Notes: generated by a model not told the origin, from the letters alone. 64,000 bases of DNA from Mycosynbacter sp964593465 (GCA_964593465.1 CAZQJY010000003.1:1-64000); one strand, 5' to 3'; positions 10,385 to 18,187 are shown, counted from the stretch's first letter. Program-made: numbers and translations.

Positions 10385-10597
10385 TTACGATGCTCGTGCG
10401 ATAAATGCTACGACAATACCAATAATCGCGAGAGCGTCGGTAAAGACGATAGCGGTGATCATGAGTGTACGGATATCGCTAAGCTTTTCTGGGTTGCGAC
10501 CAAGCGCGTTGAGCGCTGCGGCACCAATGAGGCCAATACCGAATGCTGCGCCAAGTGCAGGTAGTGCGTAAGCCAGTACGAATGCTAGTTGTTCCAT
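10385..10597 (-). CDS. atpE: F0 ATP synthase c subunit
   Basis: The c subunit builds the proton-driven rotor ring. The 70-residue frame has two membrane helices joined by the polar loop GRNPE (33-37). The ion-binding acid in helix 2 is Asp54, in VFTDALAIIG. Helix 1 (ALGAAFGIGLIGAA) lacks the glutamine that usually marks sodium-binding rings, so proton coupling is the better reading. The start ATG 10595-10597 follows AAAGGAG on the coding strand. It is the third gene of the operon, between atpB and atpF. Confidence 0.95.
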   Translation of the reverse strand: MEQLAFVLAYALPALGAAFGIGLIGAAALNALGRNPEKLSDIRTLMITAIVFTDALAIIGIVVAFIARAS

Positions 10598-10647
10598 GTT
10601 AGTTGTAACTCCTTTTAATTATTACCTAAATTATATATCACTCTCTG

Positions 10648-11463
10648 TTATTCTGCCACTGCAGCCTTCTTAGAAGTATCAGCAGGGGAGTGATCGAGAG
10701 AAGTGACGTTGTGCTCGTCGTGAGCACCGTGGGATTGAACGGCCAGCGACGTGAAGATGACAGTAAGGACGAAGAACACGTACGCCTGAATAAACCCAAT
10801 AAACAATTCAAATACCATCACGAGCGGCAGTGCAAACGCAGCAGCAAAACCAGTGAGAAGTAGCACCACAAGTAGCAGAATCTCACCAGCAAACGCGTTG
10901 CCGAAGAGACGGAAACTGAGTGCAATATGGCGCGAAAATTCGCCAATGAACTCTAGCACACCCTCAAACGCACCGACAGGGTCTTTGAATGGATTGCGCA
11001 GATAGCGCCCCACATTACCGCCCCAGCCATGTGCGCGGATAGCGTAGATTTGACCCGTTACCATCGTAATAATCGCGAGGGCAAAGGTGAAGTTGAGATC
11101 GGCTGGCAACCCGCGAAATAGCGGCTGACCATGCCATGTAAGTACGCCCACACCAGGGATAACAGCGATCCAGTAGGTGGCAAGCACGACAAAAAACATA
11201 GTAATAGCAAGTGGAAACAGGCGGCGTGCCGTCTTTTTGTCGCCAATGATTTCTTCTGCTTGGCCCAGAAAGCCTTCGAATGCCCATTGTACGAGACCGA
11301 CAAGGAAGTTGGACTGGCCTTTTTTGAGCTTTGAGGTGACATATACTAGCACTGCAATGATGAGTAGTGATCCCATTGCACCTAGTACCATTGAATTAGT
11401 AACGGCCACAGGACCAACGTGAAAAAGTGTTTCGGCCGCAAGACTAGTGTGTAATTTTTCCAT
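10648..11463 (-). CDS. atpB: F0 ATP synthase a subunit
   Basis: Subunit a forms the two proton half-channels against the c-ring. The 271-residue frame has five to six membrane helices and the essential arginine in the motif ALSFRLFGNAFAGEILL (about residue 185). The preceding block FIGEFSRHIALSF is also conserved. The C-terminus extends about 30 residues as a polar tail (SHGAHDEHNVTSLDHSPADT), likely cytosolic. The start is 10 bases downstream of the atpZ/I-like gene stop, so it is the second gene of the transcript. Confidence 0.95.
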   Translation of the reverse strand: MEKLHTSLAAETLFHVGPVAVTNSMVLGAMGSLLIIAVLVYVTSKLKKGQSNFLVGLVQWAFEGFLGQAEEIIGDKKTARRLFPLAITMFFVVLATYWIAVIPGVGVLTWHGQPLFRGLPADLNFTFALAIITMVTGQIYAIRAHGWGGNVGRYLRNPFKDPVGAFEGVLEFIGEFSRHIALSFRLFGNAFAGEILLLVVLLLTGFAAAFALPLVMVFELFIGFIQAYVFFVLTVIFTSLAVQSHGAHDEHNVTSLDHSPADTSKKAAVAE

Positions 11464-11473
11464 ATTCTAGTGA

Positions 11474-11722
11474 TTATACTTTCTGCAATTGTTTTTTAAT
11501 GAGAAATCCTGCAATAAGAGAGCCGAGCGCAATTCCCGCAATCAAACCTAACGGATTGGTACCAAATTTGCCATCTATATATACTCCCAGTAGCAGTAGC
11601 CCAACAGTCGGTACAAACATGCGCCATGTGGTATCACCCAAATCGCTGAGCAATAAAATGACCGCTGATCGTTCCGGCGGCGTAGGCTTGTCATCACGAG
11701 GTTTTTCGGGTGATGTACTCAT
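11474..11722 (-). CDS. AtpZ/AtpI-like small membrane protein
   Basis: An 82-residue protein with two membrane helices (about 35-50 and 60-77) and the AtpZ/AtpI-type motif GVYIDGKFGTNPLGLIAGIA. Such proteins lead many atp operons and help in ring assembly or magnesium supply. It is the first gene of the minus-strand atp operon. The start ATG 11720-11722 has no Shine-Dalgarno site. A -10 box (TACAGT on the minus strand, 11733-11738) lies 10 bases upstream with a -35 TTGGCG 17 bases further, so the transcript probably starts almost at the ATG. Confidence 0.85.
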   Translation of the reverse strand: MSTSPEKPRDDKPTPPERSAVILLLSDLGDTTWRMFVPTVGLLLLGVYIDGKFGTNPLGLIAGIALGSLIAGFLIKKQLQKV

Positions 11723-11732
11723 CTACGTTTAT

Positions 11733-11761
11733 ACTGTAGCAGAGTATTGACGATTCGCCAA
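11733..11761 (-). promoter_or_regulatory. atp operon promoter, leaderless
   Basis: On the minus strand: TTGGCG (11761-11756), 17-base spacer, TACAGT (11738-11733), then 10 bases to the ATG of the atpZ/I-like gene. It is back to back with the promoter of the small plus-strand gene at 11790. Confidence 0.65.
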
Positions 11762-11789
11762 GAGTAGAACTCACGTATACTATACCTAT

Positions 11790-11984
11790 ATGCCTCGACG
11801 AAACAATACACCTCCACACACGCCATATACCACTCCTTCTCGAGACGCGGGTAAGCGACGCTTTGCCACCAAACGCCAAGCAGAGCAGGCGGCGGCCGAG
11901 CGTATGCTACTCACACCAGACCTAAAGCTCACGACTTATAAAGGGCTCGATGGCGGCTGGTACCTGACAAGCAGCAAGAAATAA
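11790..11984 (+). CDS. small basic protein, unknown function
   Basis: A 64-residue protein with a basic, Pro/Thr-rich start (MPRRNNTPPHTP), a charged helix (GKRRFATKRQAEQAAAERML) and an aromatic end (TYKGLDGGWYLTSSKK). The alternation of Arg, Lys and Gln suggests nucleic-acid contact, but no known domain is recognised. The gene is leaderless: TATACT at 11776-11781 lies 8 bases before the ATG. It is divergent from the atp operon and shares about 67 bases of intergenic DNA with it. Confidence 0.65.
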   Translation: MPRRNNTPPHTPYTTPSRDAGKRRFATKRQAEQAAAERMLLTPDLKLTTYKGLDGGWYLTSSKK

Positions 11985-11990
11985 CCCCCT

Positions 11991-12045
11991 AAAAAGCAAA
12001 TAGCCCCGCCTGCTACCACCTAGATGGTAGCGAGCAGACGAGGCT
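11991..12045 (-). terminator. hairpin terminator of the PE-PPE-like gene
   Basis: A stem at 12002-12044 (CTGCT 12010-12014 with AGCAG 12033-12037, inner CTACC with GGTAG, outer AGCC with GGCT). On the minus strand it is followed by TTTGCTTTTT (12000-11991). Direction fits the end of the gene at 12076-13386. Confidence 0.75.
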
Positions 12046-12075
12046 ATAAGCGATATGAAATTGTGATCAGGAGTC

Positions 12076-13386
12076 TCAGCCGGCGAGATCGTAGTCCGAA
12101 GCCGAGGCTTCTTCGTTCGTCTGATCGGCCACGACATCGGTACTGGTGGCGTCCGTGTCGGCAGTGGAGTCGGTCAAATCCACCGTCTCCACAGGCACAT
12201 CGTCGGTGTCGCTGGTGTCGGCGGGAACAACCTCATCATTCTCGGTTTCGACCAACTGCATCGGCTCCTTGTCCTGCGTCGAGACCGCCGGCTCATTGGA
12301 GTTGTCCGAATCGCTGGCGGCGACCGGAGCATTCTGCTGAGTCACCACAGTCGGGGCCACAGGCTCGACCGGCACAGCGGCATTACCCGGCGTCGGCTCC
12401 TGAATCTGGTAGAACTTCTGCCAGCCAGCGTCCCACTTCTGCAGGTCATCGTCCGTGTACTTGACGCCGACCGTGTCATAAACGACAGCCTGCATCAGTG
12501 CCAACGGATGAGCCGTCTTGTACACGGAGTACGTGGTGTTGCCATCCGCACTCTTGTACACCGTCGGCTCCCCGAGCTCCGGGATGTTGCCGTAATGCTG
12601 CGGGCCTCGGCCGCTGTGAACCGTGAGGAACCCGGCGGCATTGACCAGCATTGACGACATCGGACGATACCAGACCCACTGCATGTTGGCTGCGGGGTCA
12701 CCCGTGAGGATGACCTGCTGCACATTCACATTGCCCGTAGCACCCGGATCGCGGGCACCGTTGGACGTGATGCCGATCAGCCCCGAAAGATGCGGCAGCA
12801 CCGGCATCGAAGCCAGCCACTGCTTGGCGCCCCACGGACTGCGCGGATCGGAGACCAACAGGATGACAGAATTGCCACCCAGCACACCTTCGGCGTAGCC
12901 CAGCTCGGCCGCATTGCCGAGTGCCTCAGCGCCCTGTGAGTAGCCGGTGTAGACCACCGACTTGCCCGGCGGATTGGCGTGCAACGCACGCATCACCGCC
13001 AGGTTGTTACTCACAGCCACCGACGACGACTTGTCGTAAGTGGGGGCAAAGAGCGGCAGAAACGCACCACTCTTGCCCGAGATGAGCGGCCAGAACGACT
13101 CGGGGTACTGCACCACATAGGTAGTACGAGTGCCCACGATACCGTTGGTGCGCTCGATGAGCGTACCGTCGTCCGTGCCCGGGGTGAGCACGATGACGGC
13201 ATCGATACCCTCGCCCCAGTCGATGGGGTTGTCAGGACGCGTACCGTCAGTGACGACACCGGCCTCTACGAGGTCCGGCATGGTTGCTGCCGATGCATGC
13301 GGCAACGGCATCACGACGAGGGCGACCAAAATCGCCATCATCACCGTCAATAGGGCGATGAGTACACCGCGCATGGAACGAGCCAC
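12076..13386 (-). CDS. secreted PE-PPE-like serine hydrolase with acidic tail
   Basis: A 436-residue predicted secreted alpha/beta hydrolase. A signal peptide covers about residues 1-34, with a hydrophobic core GVLIALLTVMMAILVALVV and the site HASA before ATMPDL. The catalytic domain (about 55-290) has VIVLTPGTDDG, VQYPESFWPL, the nucleophile elbow GYSQGA (about 147-152), ILTGDPAANMQW and TVHSGRG, which supply Ser, Asp and His. This order matches the PE-PPE domain known from mycobacterial surface esterases. The last 100 residues are Asp/Thr/Val-rich and disordered. The start is GTG 13384-13386 with AGGAG upstream. The gene is more GC-rich than its neighbours and has its own terminator. Substrate is unknown; a lipid or cell-envelope ester is the natural guess. 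Confidence 0.78.
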   Translation of the reverse strand: MARSMRGVLIALLTVMMAILVALVVMPLPHASAATMPDLVEAGVVTDGTRPDNPIDWGEGIDAVIVLTPGTDDGTLIERTNGIVGTRTTYVVQYPESFWPLISGKSGAFLPLFAPTYDKSSSVAVSNNLAVMRALHANPPGKSVVYTGYSQGAEALGNAAELGYAEGVLGGNSVILLVSDPRSPWGAKQWLASMPVLPHLSGLIGITSNGARDPGATGNVNVQQVILTGDPAANMQWVWYRPMSSMLVNAAGFLTVHSGRGPQHYGNIPELGEPTVYKSADGNTTYSVYKTAHPLALMQAVVYDTVGVKYTDDDLQKWDAGWQKFYQIQEPTPGNAAVPVEPVAPTVVTQQNAPVAASDSDNSNEPAVSTQDKEPMQLVETENDEVVPADTSDTDDVPVETVDLTDSTADTDATSTDVVADQTNEEASASDYDLAG

Positions 13387-13535
13387 GATGGGCTCCTCTC
13401 TCTTCGATTGTCAATTTCAACCTACTCCAGCAAGCTGCCAGAAAAGGGTATCGCTATCCATTCCACCGTGTCACTAGAGGTGATCGGTAAATGAACCACT
13501 TACAACTATAGCACAAAACTATTAAAAAAGCAATG

Positions 13536-14378
13536 CTATGCAACTACAGGAGCTGCATGTCCATCGCCGTGCCTAAGCTCACGTCGACGCTCAGCACGCT
13601 GTACTTCTGGATTGCGCGTTACAAGAGTGAGGTGAGTAGTCTTGCGAGCTTCTGGATCAGGGCGGCAATCTGCAATCTCGAGCGACTCAAACTGGGCAGC
13701 ACTCTCGCTGCCAAGTCCAGAGTGGATCATATAAAACCCAGCATGAAACCGTGATGCAAATCGTATTGGATTTGGCCACACAGAAGGAAAGTCGGTGATA
13801 GGGTCGCCTTGCATAGCGATAGTTGTCGTGCGAATATCCGGGTGTGGAACCCATACGCCATCCATCGTCGCTTCAAACGCATGGCGAAAGAGAGCAGACG
13901 TCACTTTATGCTTGCGCTGCATCGTATCTTTGAGCCCACCAGGGTACTGAGGATGCGCCCACAAAATTACCTCAAGATCAGCTGGATCAACAAGCCCCTG
14001 CTCAACCGCATCGACAGCACCTTTCCAAGCTCCATCGGCACCCTGCGAATACGCAAAGAGGGCCACTCTGCCTTGAGCACGAACAATCTCCTCTGTGGTA
14101 CGCGCGCGTGCCATCTCGTGCGAGGCATCATAGCTACGTGCACCCTTGCCGCCAATCAGCGGCGCAATCGTGGCGTCATAGGGTGCGACAATCCGGTCTT
14201 CCTCTGGAAACTTGTCGACAATACACTTACCCCACTCCATAATAGTTTCGCCACTAGCATCACTCGTACCAGGAACCACTAGTAGCTTCGCATCGCCAAA
14301 GTCCCGAGCAGCAAAGTATTCACCTGCAGTAGCGTGCCTGGTGGTATTGTGATTTTGCCATGGGTTTTGTCGTAGCAT
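13536..14378 (-). CDS. PE-PPE-like hydrolase, no signal peptide
   Basis: A 280-residue relative of the gene just downstream on the same strand. It shares, in order, LLVVPGTSDASGE, APYDATIAPLIGGKG followed by ARSYDAS, nucleophile elbow AYSQGADGA, AMQGDPITDFPSVWPNP and MIHSGLG. No signal peptide is visible. The open frame runs to 14477, but those 33 extra residues look non-coding, so I place the start at ATG 14376-14378. A weak -10-like TATCTA lies 8 bases before it. It could be a cytosolic esterase or leave the cell another way. The frame ends in a Arg-rich tail (RAERRRELRHGDGH). Confidence 0.68.
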   Translation of the reverse strand: MLRQNPWQNHNTTRHATAGEYFAARDFGDAKLLVVPGTSDASGETIMEWGKCIVDKFPEEDRIVAPYDATIAPLIGGKGARSYDASHEMARARTTEEIVRAQGRVALFAYSQGADGAWKGAVDAVEQGLVDPADLEVILWAHPQYPGGLKDTMQRKHKVTSALFRHAFEATMDGVWVPHPDIRTTTIAMQGDPITDFPSVWPNPIRFASRFHAGFYMIHSGLGSESAAQFESLEIADCRPDPEARKTTHLTLVTRNPEVQRAERRRELRHGDGHAAPVVA

Positions 14379-14506
14379 AATTGTTATAGATACGATACAA
14401 TACTCTTTTGCAAAATGCAACATACGCAAAATTCTATCACTTGTGTTTTGCGCGCCATAGGAGTACGCTTGAAACATCAGTAGTAATCACTATGTGGAGG
14501 TGATAT

Positions 14507-15055
14507 ATGGACACTGTCAAATCAATTGAAAAGCAACTTATCGAACTTAACAAAGGACTACCAAAATTACCGACAGGACTCACTAAGTGGCTCGCAGACT
14601 ACGGATGGATCATTGTATTGATTGGCGTAATCTTTGCGATTATGGCGCTCGTTACACTCGTACCACTACTTCTGGTAGCATTTGGCGTCTCTACGGCGGT
14701 AGGTGTCGGCAACCTCTTTGGCGGCTATGGCTTCAGCCCGCTCATAGGATCACTTGCATGGCTCAGTATGTCAGTATCATTTGTCAATTTTGTCATCCTG
14801 ATCATACTAGAGGCAATGGCTGTTACGCCACTCAAAAATAAGCAGTATCGCGGCTGGCAGCTTATCTTTATCGCGTATCTCATTAGCCTTGCGCTTGGTG
14901 TTATTACCAGCATTGTAACTGCCAACATCAGCTCGCTTCTGACAAACCTTGTCGTCTTTGCCATTGGCGCGTATGTGTTATTTCAGATACGTCCACACTT
15001 TGTACCGCACGCCAAAAATGTAGCAAAGCCAGCATTCAAGCCAGCCAAAAAATAA
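14507..15055 (+). CDS. four-helix membrane protein, unknown function
   Basis: A 182-residue protein with an amphipathic N-terminus (MDTVKSIEKQLIELNKGLPKL), four membrane segments (about 30-65, 75-100, 115-140, 142-165) and a basic C-terminal tail ending KPAFKPAKK. Charge distribution puts both ends in the cytosol. No family is recognised. The ribosome site GGAGGTGAT just before ATG 14507 is one of the strongest in the window. A hairpin terminator follows at 15073-15103. Divergent from the PE-PPE-like gene. Confidence 0.75.
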   Translation: MDTVKSIEKQLIELNKGLPKLPTGLTKWLADYGWIIVLIGVIFAIMALVTLVPLLLVAFGVSTAVGVGNLFGGYGFSPLIGSLAWLSMSVSFVNFVILIILEAMAVTPLKNKQYRGWQLIFIAYLISLALGVITSIVTANISSLLTNLVVFAIGAYVLFQIRPHFVPHAKNVAKPAFKPAKK

Positions 15056-15072
15056 TCAGACTCTACACAAAA

Positions 15073-15103
15073 AACCTCCGCTCACTCTCTAGCGGAGGTT
15101 TTT
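15073..15103 (+). terminator. rho-independent terminator
   Basis: AACCTCCGCT (15073-15082), loop of eight, AGCGGAGGTT (15091-15100), then TTT. It ends the membrane-protein gene and, read the other way, the helicase gene 16 bases further on. Confidence 0.85.
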
Positions 15104-15118
15104 ATATAGCTACACAAT

Positions 15119-16342
15119 TTACTGCTTGTCGATGAACGTGTGTGCTCGTCCGCGGGCACCACCGCGGCCAGTTCGGCCGATGCGATGCACGTAGTCAGAA
15201 TACGTCTGCGGCGTGTCGAAGTTGATCACATGTGTGACATTTGGAATATCGAGGCCACGTGCAGCCACGTCTGTTGCCACCATCACTTTAACCTTCTCAT
15301 CCTTAAACTGCTTAAGGGCACGCTGGCGCTGTGACTGGTTTTTGTTGCCATGAATCGCCACTGAAGGATGACCAAGATTACTCAGGTGGTCACTCAAGCG
15401 CTGCACGCCAAACTTGGTTTCGCCAAATACAAGTACTTTTTCGTAGTCGTCCTGAGCAAGCAAATCAGCGAGTAGCTCGATTTTATGTGATTTGTCGCGC
15501 GCTTCGATAACATCCTGCTCTACATGGTCGCTCGTCTCATTGGTACGCACAGAAATTGTAACAGGGTCGTTCAAAAAATCGTGCACGAGTTTCTCGATAT
15601 CTGGCGTAATGGTTGCCGAAAAGAATAGCGTCTGGCGTTCACGTGGCATCTGTGACACAATGTCGCGAATATCTGGCAAAAAGCCCATATCAAGCATGCG
15701 GTCGGCTTCGTCGAGTACAAGCACACCCATATTCTTCATCTGGAGCTGACGTTTCTCGATGAGGTCTTTGAGACGACCTGGTGTGCCGATGATGAAATGT
15801 GGGCGACGCTTGAGGTCGCGTAGCTGACGGTCGACATTGACACCACCAACGATAAGCGCAGAGTAGAGCCCCATACCCTTGGCAAATGCACGAAATTCTT
15901 CGTCGATTTGCTGGGCAAGCTCACGAGTTGGGGCAACGATAAGTACACTCGGGCGCAGCATGATGCCACTCATACGTTCAATTATAGGTAACAAGAATGC
16001 CGCTGTCTTACCAGTACCGGTATTAGCCAGGCCAATTACGTCGTTGCCAGCAATAATCTCAGGAATTGCCTGATCTTGGATAGCACTTGGACGCTCAAAG
16101 CCTTTGGCACGTACATTTGCACGTAGTTCAGCACCAAAGGGAAAATCATCAAAGACATGTTTTGCTTCATATGGCGTCTCGGCTTCCTTAGTGACTGCCT
16201 TGTTTACGAATTTTGATGGGTGAATGTACTGCTTGGCAGGACCTTTTTTGCGCGCTCCACCACGTCCACCACTTGGACGACCGCGCCTAAAACTACTGGC
16301 GCTGCGTTGCGGGCGCCCTGAACCATGGGTTTTGAAAGCCAT
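15119..16342 (-). CDS. DEAD-box ATP-dependent RNA helicase
   Basis: Unwinds RNA structure, typically in ribosome assembly, RNA decay or cold adaptation. The 407-residue frame has a basic Arg/Gly-rich N-terminus (1-40), the Q motif (RPSAIQDQAIPEI), motif I ANTGTGKTAA (about 105-114), Ia PTRELAQQ, Ib GTPGRL, II LDEAD (about 210), III FSATI, and in the second core domain IV to VI (ATDVAARGLDIP and HRIGRTGRGG). The family is unambiguous; the RhlE/CsdA subgroup is likely. It has a consensus promoter about 150 bases upstream, giving a long leader with AGAGG just before the ATG. Confidence 0.95.
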   Translation of the reverse strand: MAFKTHGSGRPQRSASSFRRGRPSGGRGGARKKGPAKQYIHPSKFVNKAVTKEAETPYEAKHVFDDFPFGAELRANVRAKGFERPSAIQDQAIPEIIAGNDVIGLANTGTGKTAAFLLPIIERMSGIMLRPSVLIVAPTRELAQQIDEEFRAFAKGMGLYSALIVGGVNVDRQLRDLKRRPHFIIGTPGRLKDLIEKRQLQMKNMGVLVLDEADRMLDMGFLPDIRDIVSQMPRERQTLFFSATITPDIEKLVHDFLNDPVTISVRTNETSDHVEQDVIEARDKSHKIELLADLLAQDDYEKVLVFGETKFGVQRLSDHLSNLGHPSVAIHGNKNQSQRQRALKQFKDEKVKVMVATDVAARGLDIPNVTHVINFDTPQTYSDYVHRIGRTGRGGARGRAHTFIDKQ

Positions 16343-16489
16343 GTTAAACCTCTTTTCATTTTAGAAATATCTGTATTGCAGAAAGATCAACGAGAGAACA
16401 TTCGGGTGAGAAAGCGCCTAGATGAAACAAATAGCTGTTTGCGCGTTCGTCTTAGAACAACCCTAGCATATATCAAATGCAATGTATTC

Positions 16490-16518
16490 ATTATAACAAA
16501 GTAGACATCGATTGTCAA
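16490..16518 (-). promoter_or_regulatory. consensus sigma70-type promoter for the helicase gene
   Basis: On the minus strand TTGACA (16518-16513), exactly 17 bases, TATAAT (16495-16490). Both hexamers match consensus fully. The predicted leader before the helicase ATG is about 140 bases. Confidence 0.85.
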
Positions 16519-16530
16519 TAGTGGTATAGT
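16502..16530 (+). promoter_or_regulatory. divergent promoter overlapping the helicase promoter
   Basis: TAGACA (16502-16507), 17 bases, TATAGT (16525-16530), directed at the gene at 16559. It overlaps the minus-strand promoter by 17 bases, so polymerase cannot use both at once. Confidence 0.6.
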
Positions 16531-16558
16531 ATATGCCACACCGACCCATGGAGGAAGG

Positions 16559-17191
16559 ATGCACCCTGTAACACTAGCCACTCAGTCCATCAACAGCTCC
16601 ACAGGAGTGCTCGGACTCCAGAAAGCAGCAATCGACATCCAGCACCAGACCGTCAAGCTCATCGAAGAAGGGGAGAAAGTCTATCGCAGAATCAACACCA
16701 TGACGCCACGTGTCATGGAGATGCGGAGTCGCTACCCAGACCACAGCATTCGACAGTCGAGCGACTGCGATCCGGATAGAAGAAACTGCCTCGCAAGGCA
16801 ATGCAGTTGCACGTATGCAGACTTTCGCGATTTCGTCGCACTAAGTCGCACACTGCAGTCGCTCAACGCAAGATTCGATGCAATCGCTTGTGTATGCCGA
16901 GATTTGCGTCAGCTCTACGCACACATCATAGAGCCCAATACAAGGGCTCTGCTCGGACAGATCGACACACTGCGCTGGCTTGCCCAGATACTGGAACTCA
17001 CAGGAGACCTATCGAGCAGCCAGGCACTAATAATGGATATGCCCGGGTATTTTTTCCACTCGGGCACACCATTGATGCTGCGACTAGCTTTTGGTCGTGA
17101 ACCACAGGAAGAGGTGATGCTTCGGCCGCTACCTCAAAGCAACCATACCCTAAGGGAGGTGAACAATGGGCAATCAGACTGTCGTGCCTGA
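16559..17191 (+). CDS. unknown protein, 210 residues, helical
   Basis: No family is recognised. The N-terminal half is helical (QKAAIDIQHQTVKLIEEGEK). A Cys-rich patch follows (SDCDPDRRNCLARQCSCTY, about 88-106), then another helical stretch to about residue 150. GGAGGAAGG precedes ATG 16559. The last 50 residues look less protein-like, and the DNA there holds two strong stem-loops (16929-16949 and 17041-17065), so the true end may differ. The stop overlaps the start of a 48-residue Cys-rich gene at 17166, which suggests translational coupling. Confidence 0.55.
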   Translation: MHPVTLATQSINSSTGVLGLQKAAIDIQHQTVKLIEEGEKVYRRINTMTPRVMEMRSRYPDHSIRQSSDCDPDRRNCLARQCSCTYADFRDFVALSRTLQSLNARFDAIACVCRDLRQLYAHIIEPNTRALLGQIDTLRWLAQILELTGDLSSSQALIMDMPGYFFHSGTPLMLRLAFGREPQEEVMLRPLPQSNHTLREVNNGQSDCRA

Positions 17192-17312
17192 CGTCCATGC
17201 GGATAGCACAGACACGGAAGAGCATTGGTGTACATGCTCGTGCAGCAGATGCATGCCGCGATTCGGCGGAGGCCACTGCCACAACAGCCGCGCCAACTGC
17301 TACTGGTACTAG
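17166..17312 (+). CDS. 48-residue cysteine-rich small protein
   Basis: A short frame from ATG 17166 to TAG 17310-17312. It is preceded by AAGGGAGGTGAACA, one of the best ribosome sites in the window. Cysteines fall at residues 22, 24, 26, 29, 38 and 45, and histidines at 11, 20, 37 and 39: the cluster WCTCSCSRC followed by GGHCHNSRANC could bind zinc or another metal, or form disulfides. It has no signal peptide. It overlaps the end of the preceding frame by 26 bases. A stem-loop at 17323-17346 follows its stop. No family is recognised; the ribosome site and Cys spacing are the evidence. Confidence 0.6.
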   Translation: MGNQTVVPDVHADSTDTEEHWCTCSCSRCMPRFGGGHCHNSRANCYWY

Positions 17313-17322
17313 TCATTACGCC

Positions 17323-17346
17323 GCCCGAGAGCGTTCAATCTCGGGC
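17323..17346 (+). terminator. stem-loop after the Cys-rich gene
   Basis: GCCCGAGA (17323-17330), eight-base loop, TCTCGGGC (17339-17346). Perfect 8-bp stem, but no T-run follows, so it may stabilise the 3' end rather than terminate by itself. Confidence 0.45.
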
Positions 17347-17403
17347 ACAACCCCTGTAATTATCGACTACATAACCGACTCCCAGTGGTATACTAAAAAC
17401 ATT

Positions 17404-17769
17404 ATGTTTAACTGGTATACTGATCAGCTAGGAAGGGTAGGACAGATAGTCGATCGACTATCTTCTGGCAGACGACTGAGCCAGTTGGTCGTAGCACTTA
17501 TTGCTGCAGGTATCTCATACGCGACAATAGACTATCTCACGATACTCACGGCGAAATACATAAGCAGCGCAGCATCCGCCATCGACGGAATATTGTTTGT
17601 CATACTACTTGTCGCGCTGCCAATTACCGTTGGCGTAGCATGTACGAGCTTTGCACGGTGGTTTTCATACCACGAAGACCAGGCCGACGAGAGACTAATA
17701 GCCGAGGCGCAGCGTGACACCAAGCAAAAAATCGACAACCCAGAAGATCTGATTAAGCATATCAAGTAA
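17404..17769 (+). CDS. small two-helix membrane protein, unknown function
   Basis: A 121-residue protein starting MFNWYTDQLGRVGQIVD with two membrane segments (about 25-50 and 58-80) and a charged tail (YHEDQADERLIAEAQRDTKQKIDN). The frame is open further upstream to 17197, but TATACT at 17389-17394 ends 9 bases before ATG 17404, so the transcript should begin at that ATG. The next gene starts with the same MFNW and has the same layout, so the two may be distant paralogues. No known family. Confidence 0.65.
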   Translation: MFNWYTDQLGRVGQIVDRLSSGRRLSQLVVALIAAGISYATIDYLTILTAKYISSAASAIDGILFVILLVALPITVGVACTSFARWFSYHEDQADERLIAEAQRDTKQKIDNPEDLIKHIK

Positions 17770-17815
17770 CACTAGAGGACTACCCCTACGTCCACCCGTA
17801 CTGTATAGTAGTGCT

Positions 17816-18139
17816 ATGTTTAACTGGCTTTTCGATATTCTACGCAGCATACACACACTGCTCTACAAAGCCGACCGAAGCACGCAACTAATTATTGCTA
17901 TCCTCGCAGGGAGTATCGCGATATATAATGGCGTTGCCATCTTCTCAGACACCTTCGATCCCGCAGGTGCCGTAGCAACCGGCGCCATTGCGATGACTGC
18001 CGCCTACATTACAATCGTCAGCCTCGTCTACTATAGTCGAGACACCGCCCGCCGTCACAAAGAGGAAATTATGGCCAGAGAGCAGGCAGTACACAAATAT
18101 AAGCAGGCCAAGGACGCACACGATACGCATTTGAAATAA
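17816..18139 (+). CDS. small two-helix membrane protein, unknown function
   Basis: A 107-residue protein starting MFNWLFDILRSIHTLLYK, with two membrane segments (about 25-42 and 50-75) and a Lys/His-rich cytosolic tail (HKEEIMAREQAVHKYKQAKDAH). It resembles the preceding gene in start, size and layout. It is leaderless: TATAGT (17804-17809) is 6 bases before the ATG. A perfect bidirectional hairpin follows at 18138-18170. Confidence 0.65.
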   Translation: MFNWLFDILRSIHTLLYKADRSTQLIIAILAGSIAIYNGVAIFSDTFDPAGAVATGAIAMTAAYITIVSLVYYSRDTARRHKEEIMAREQAVHKYKQAKDAHDTHLK

Positions 18140-18170
18140 AATAATCGCCCTGCTGAAGGGCGATTATTTT
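18138..18170. terminator. bidirectional terminator
   Basis: AATAATCGCCCT with AGGGCGATTATT, loop GCTGA, A-run on one side and T-run on the other. It serves both the plus-strand gene ending at 18139 and the minus-strand RRM gene ending at 18188. Confidence 0.85.
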
Positions 18171-18187
18171 AACTCACTAGGAATCGA

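Noticed and set aside
14379..14477. N-terminal extension of the second PE-PPE-like protein
   Set aside because: The added residues look non-coding and no ribosome site precedes ATG 14477; it overlaps likely promoter DNA of the divergent gene.
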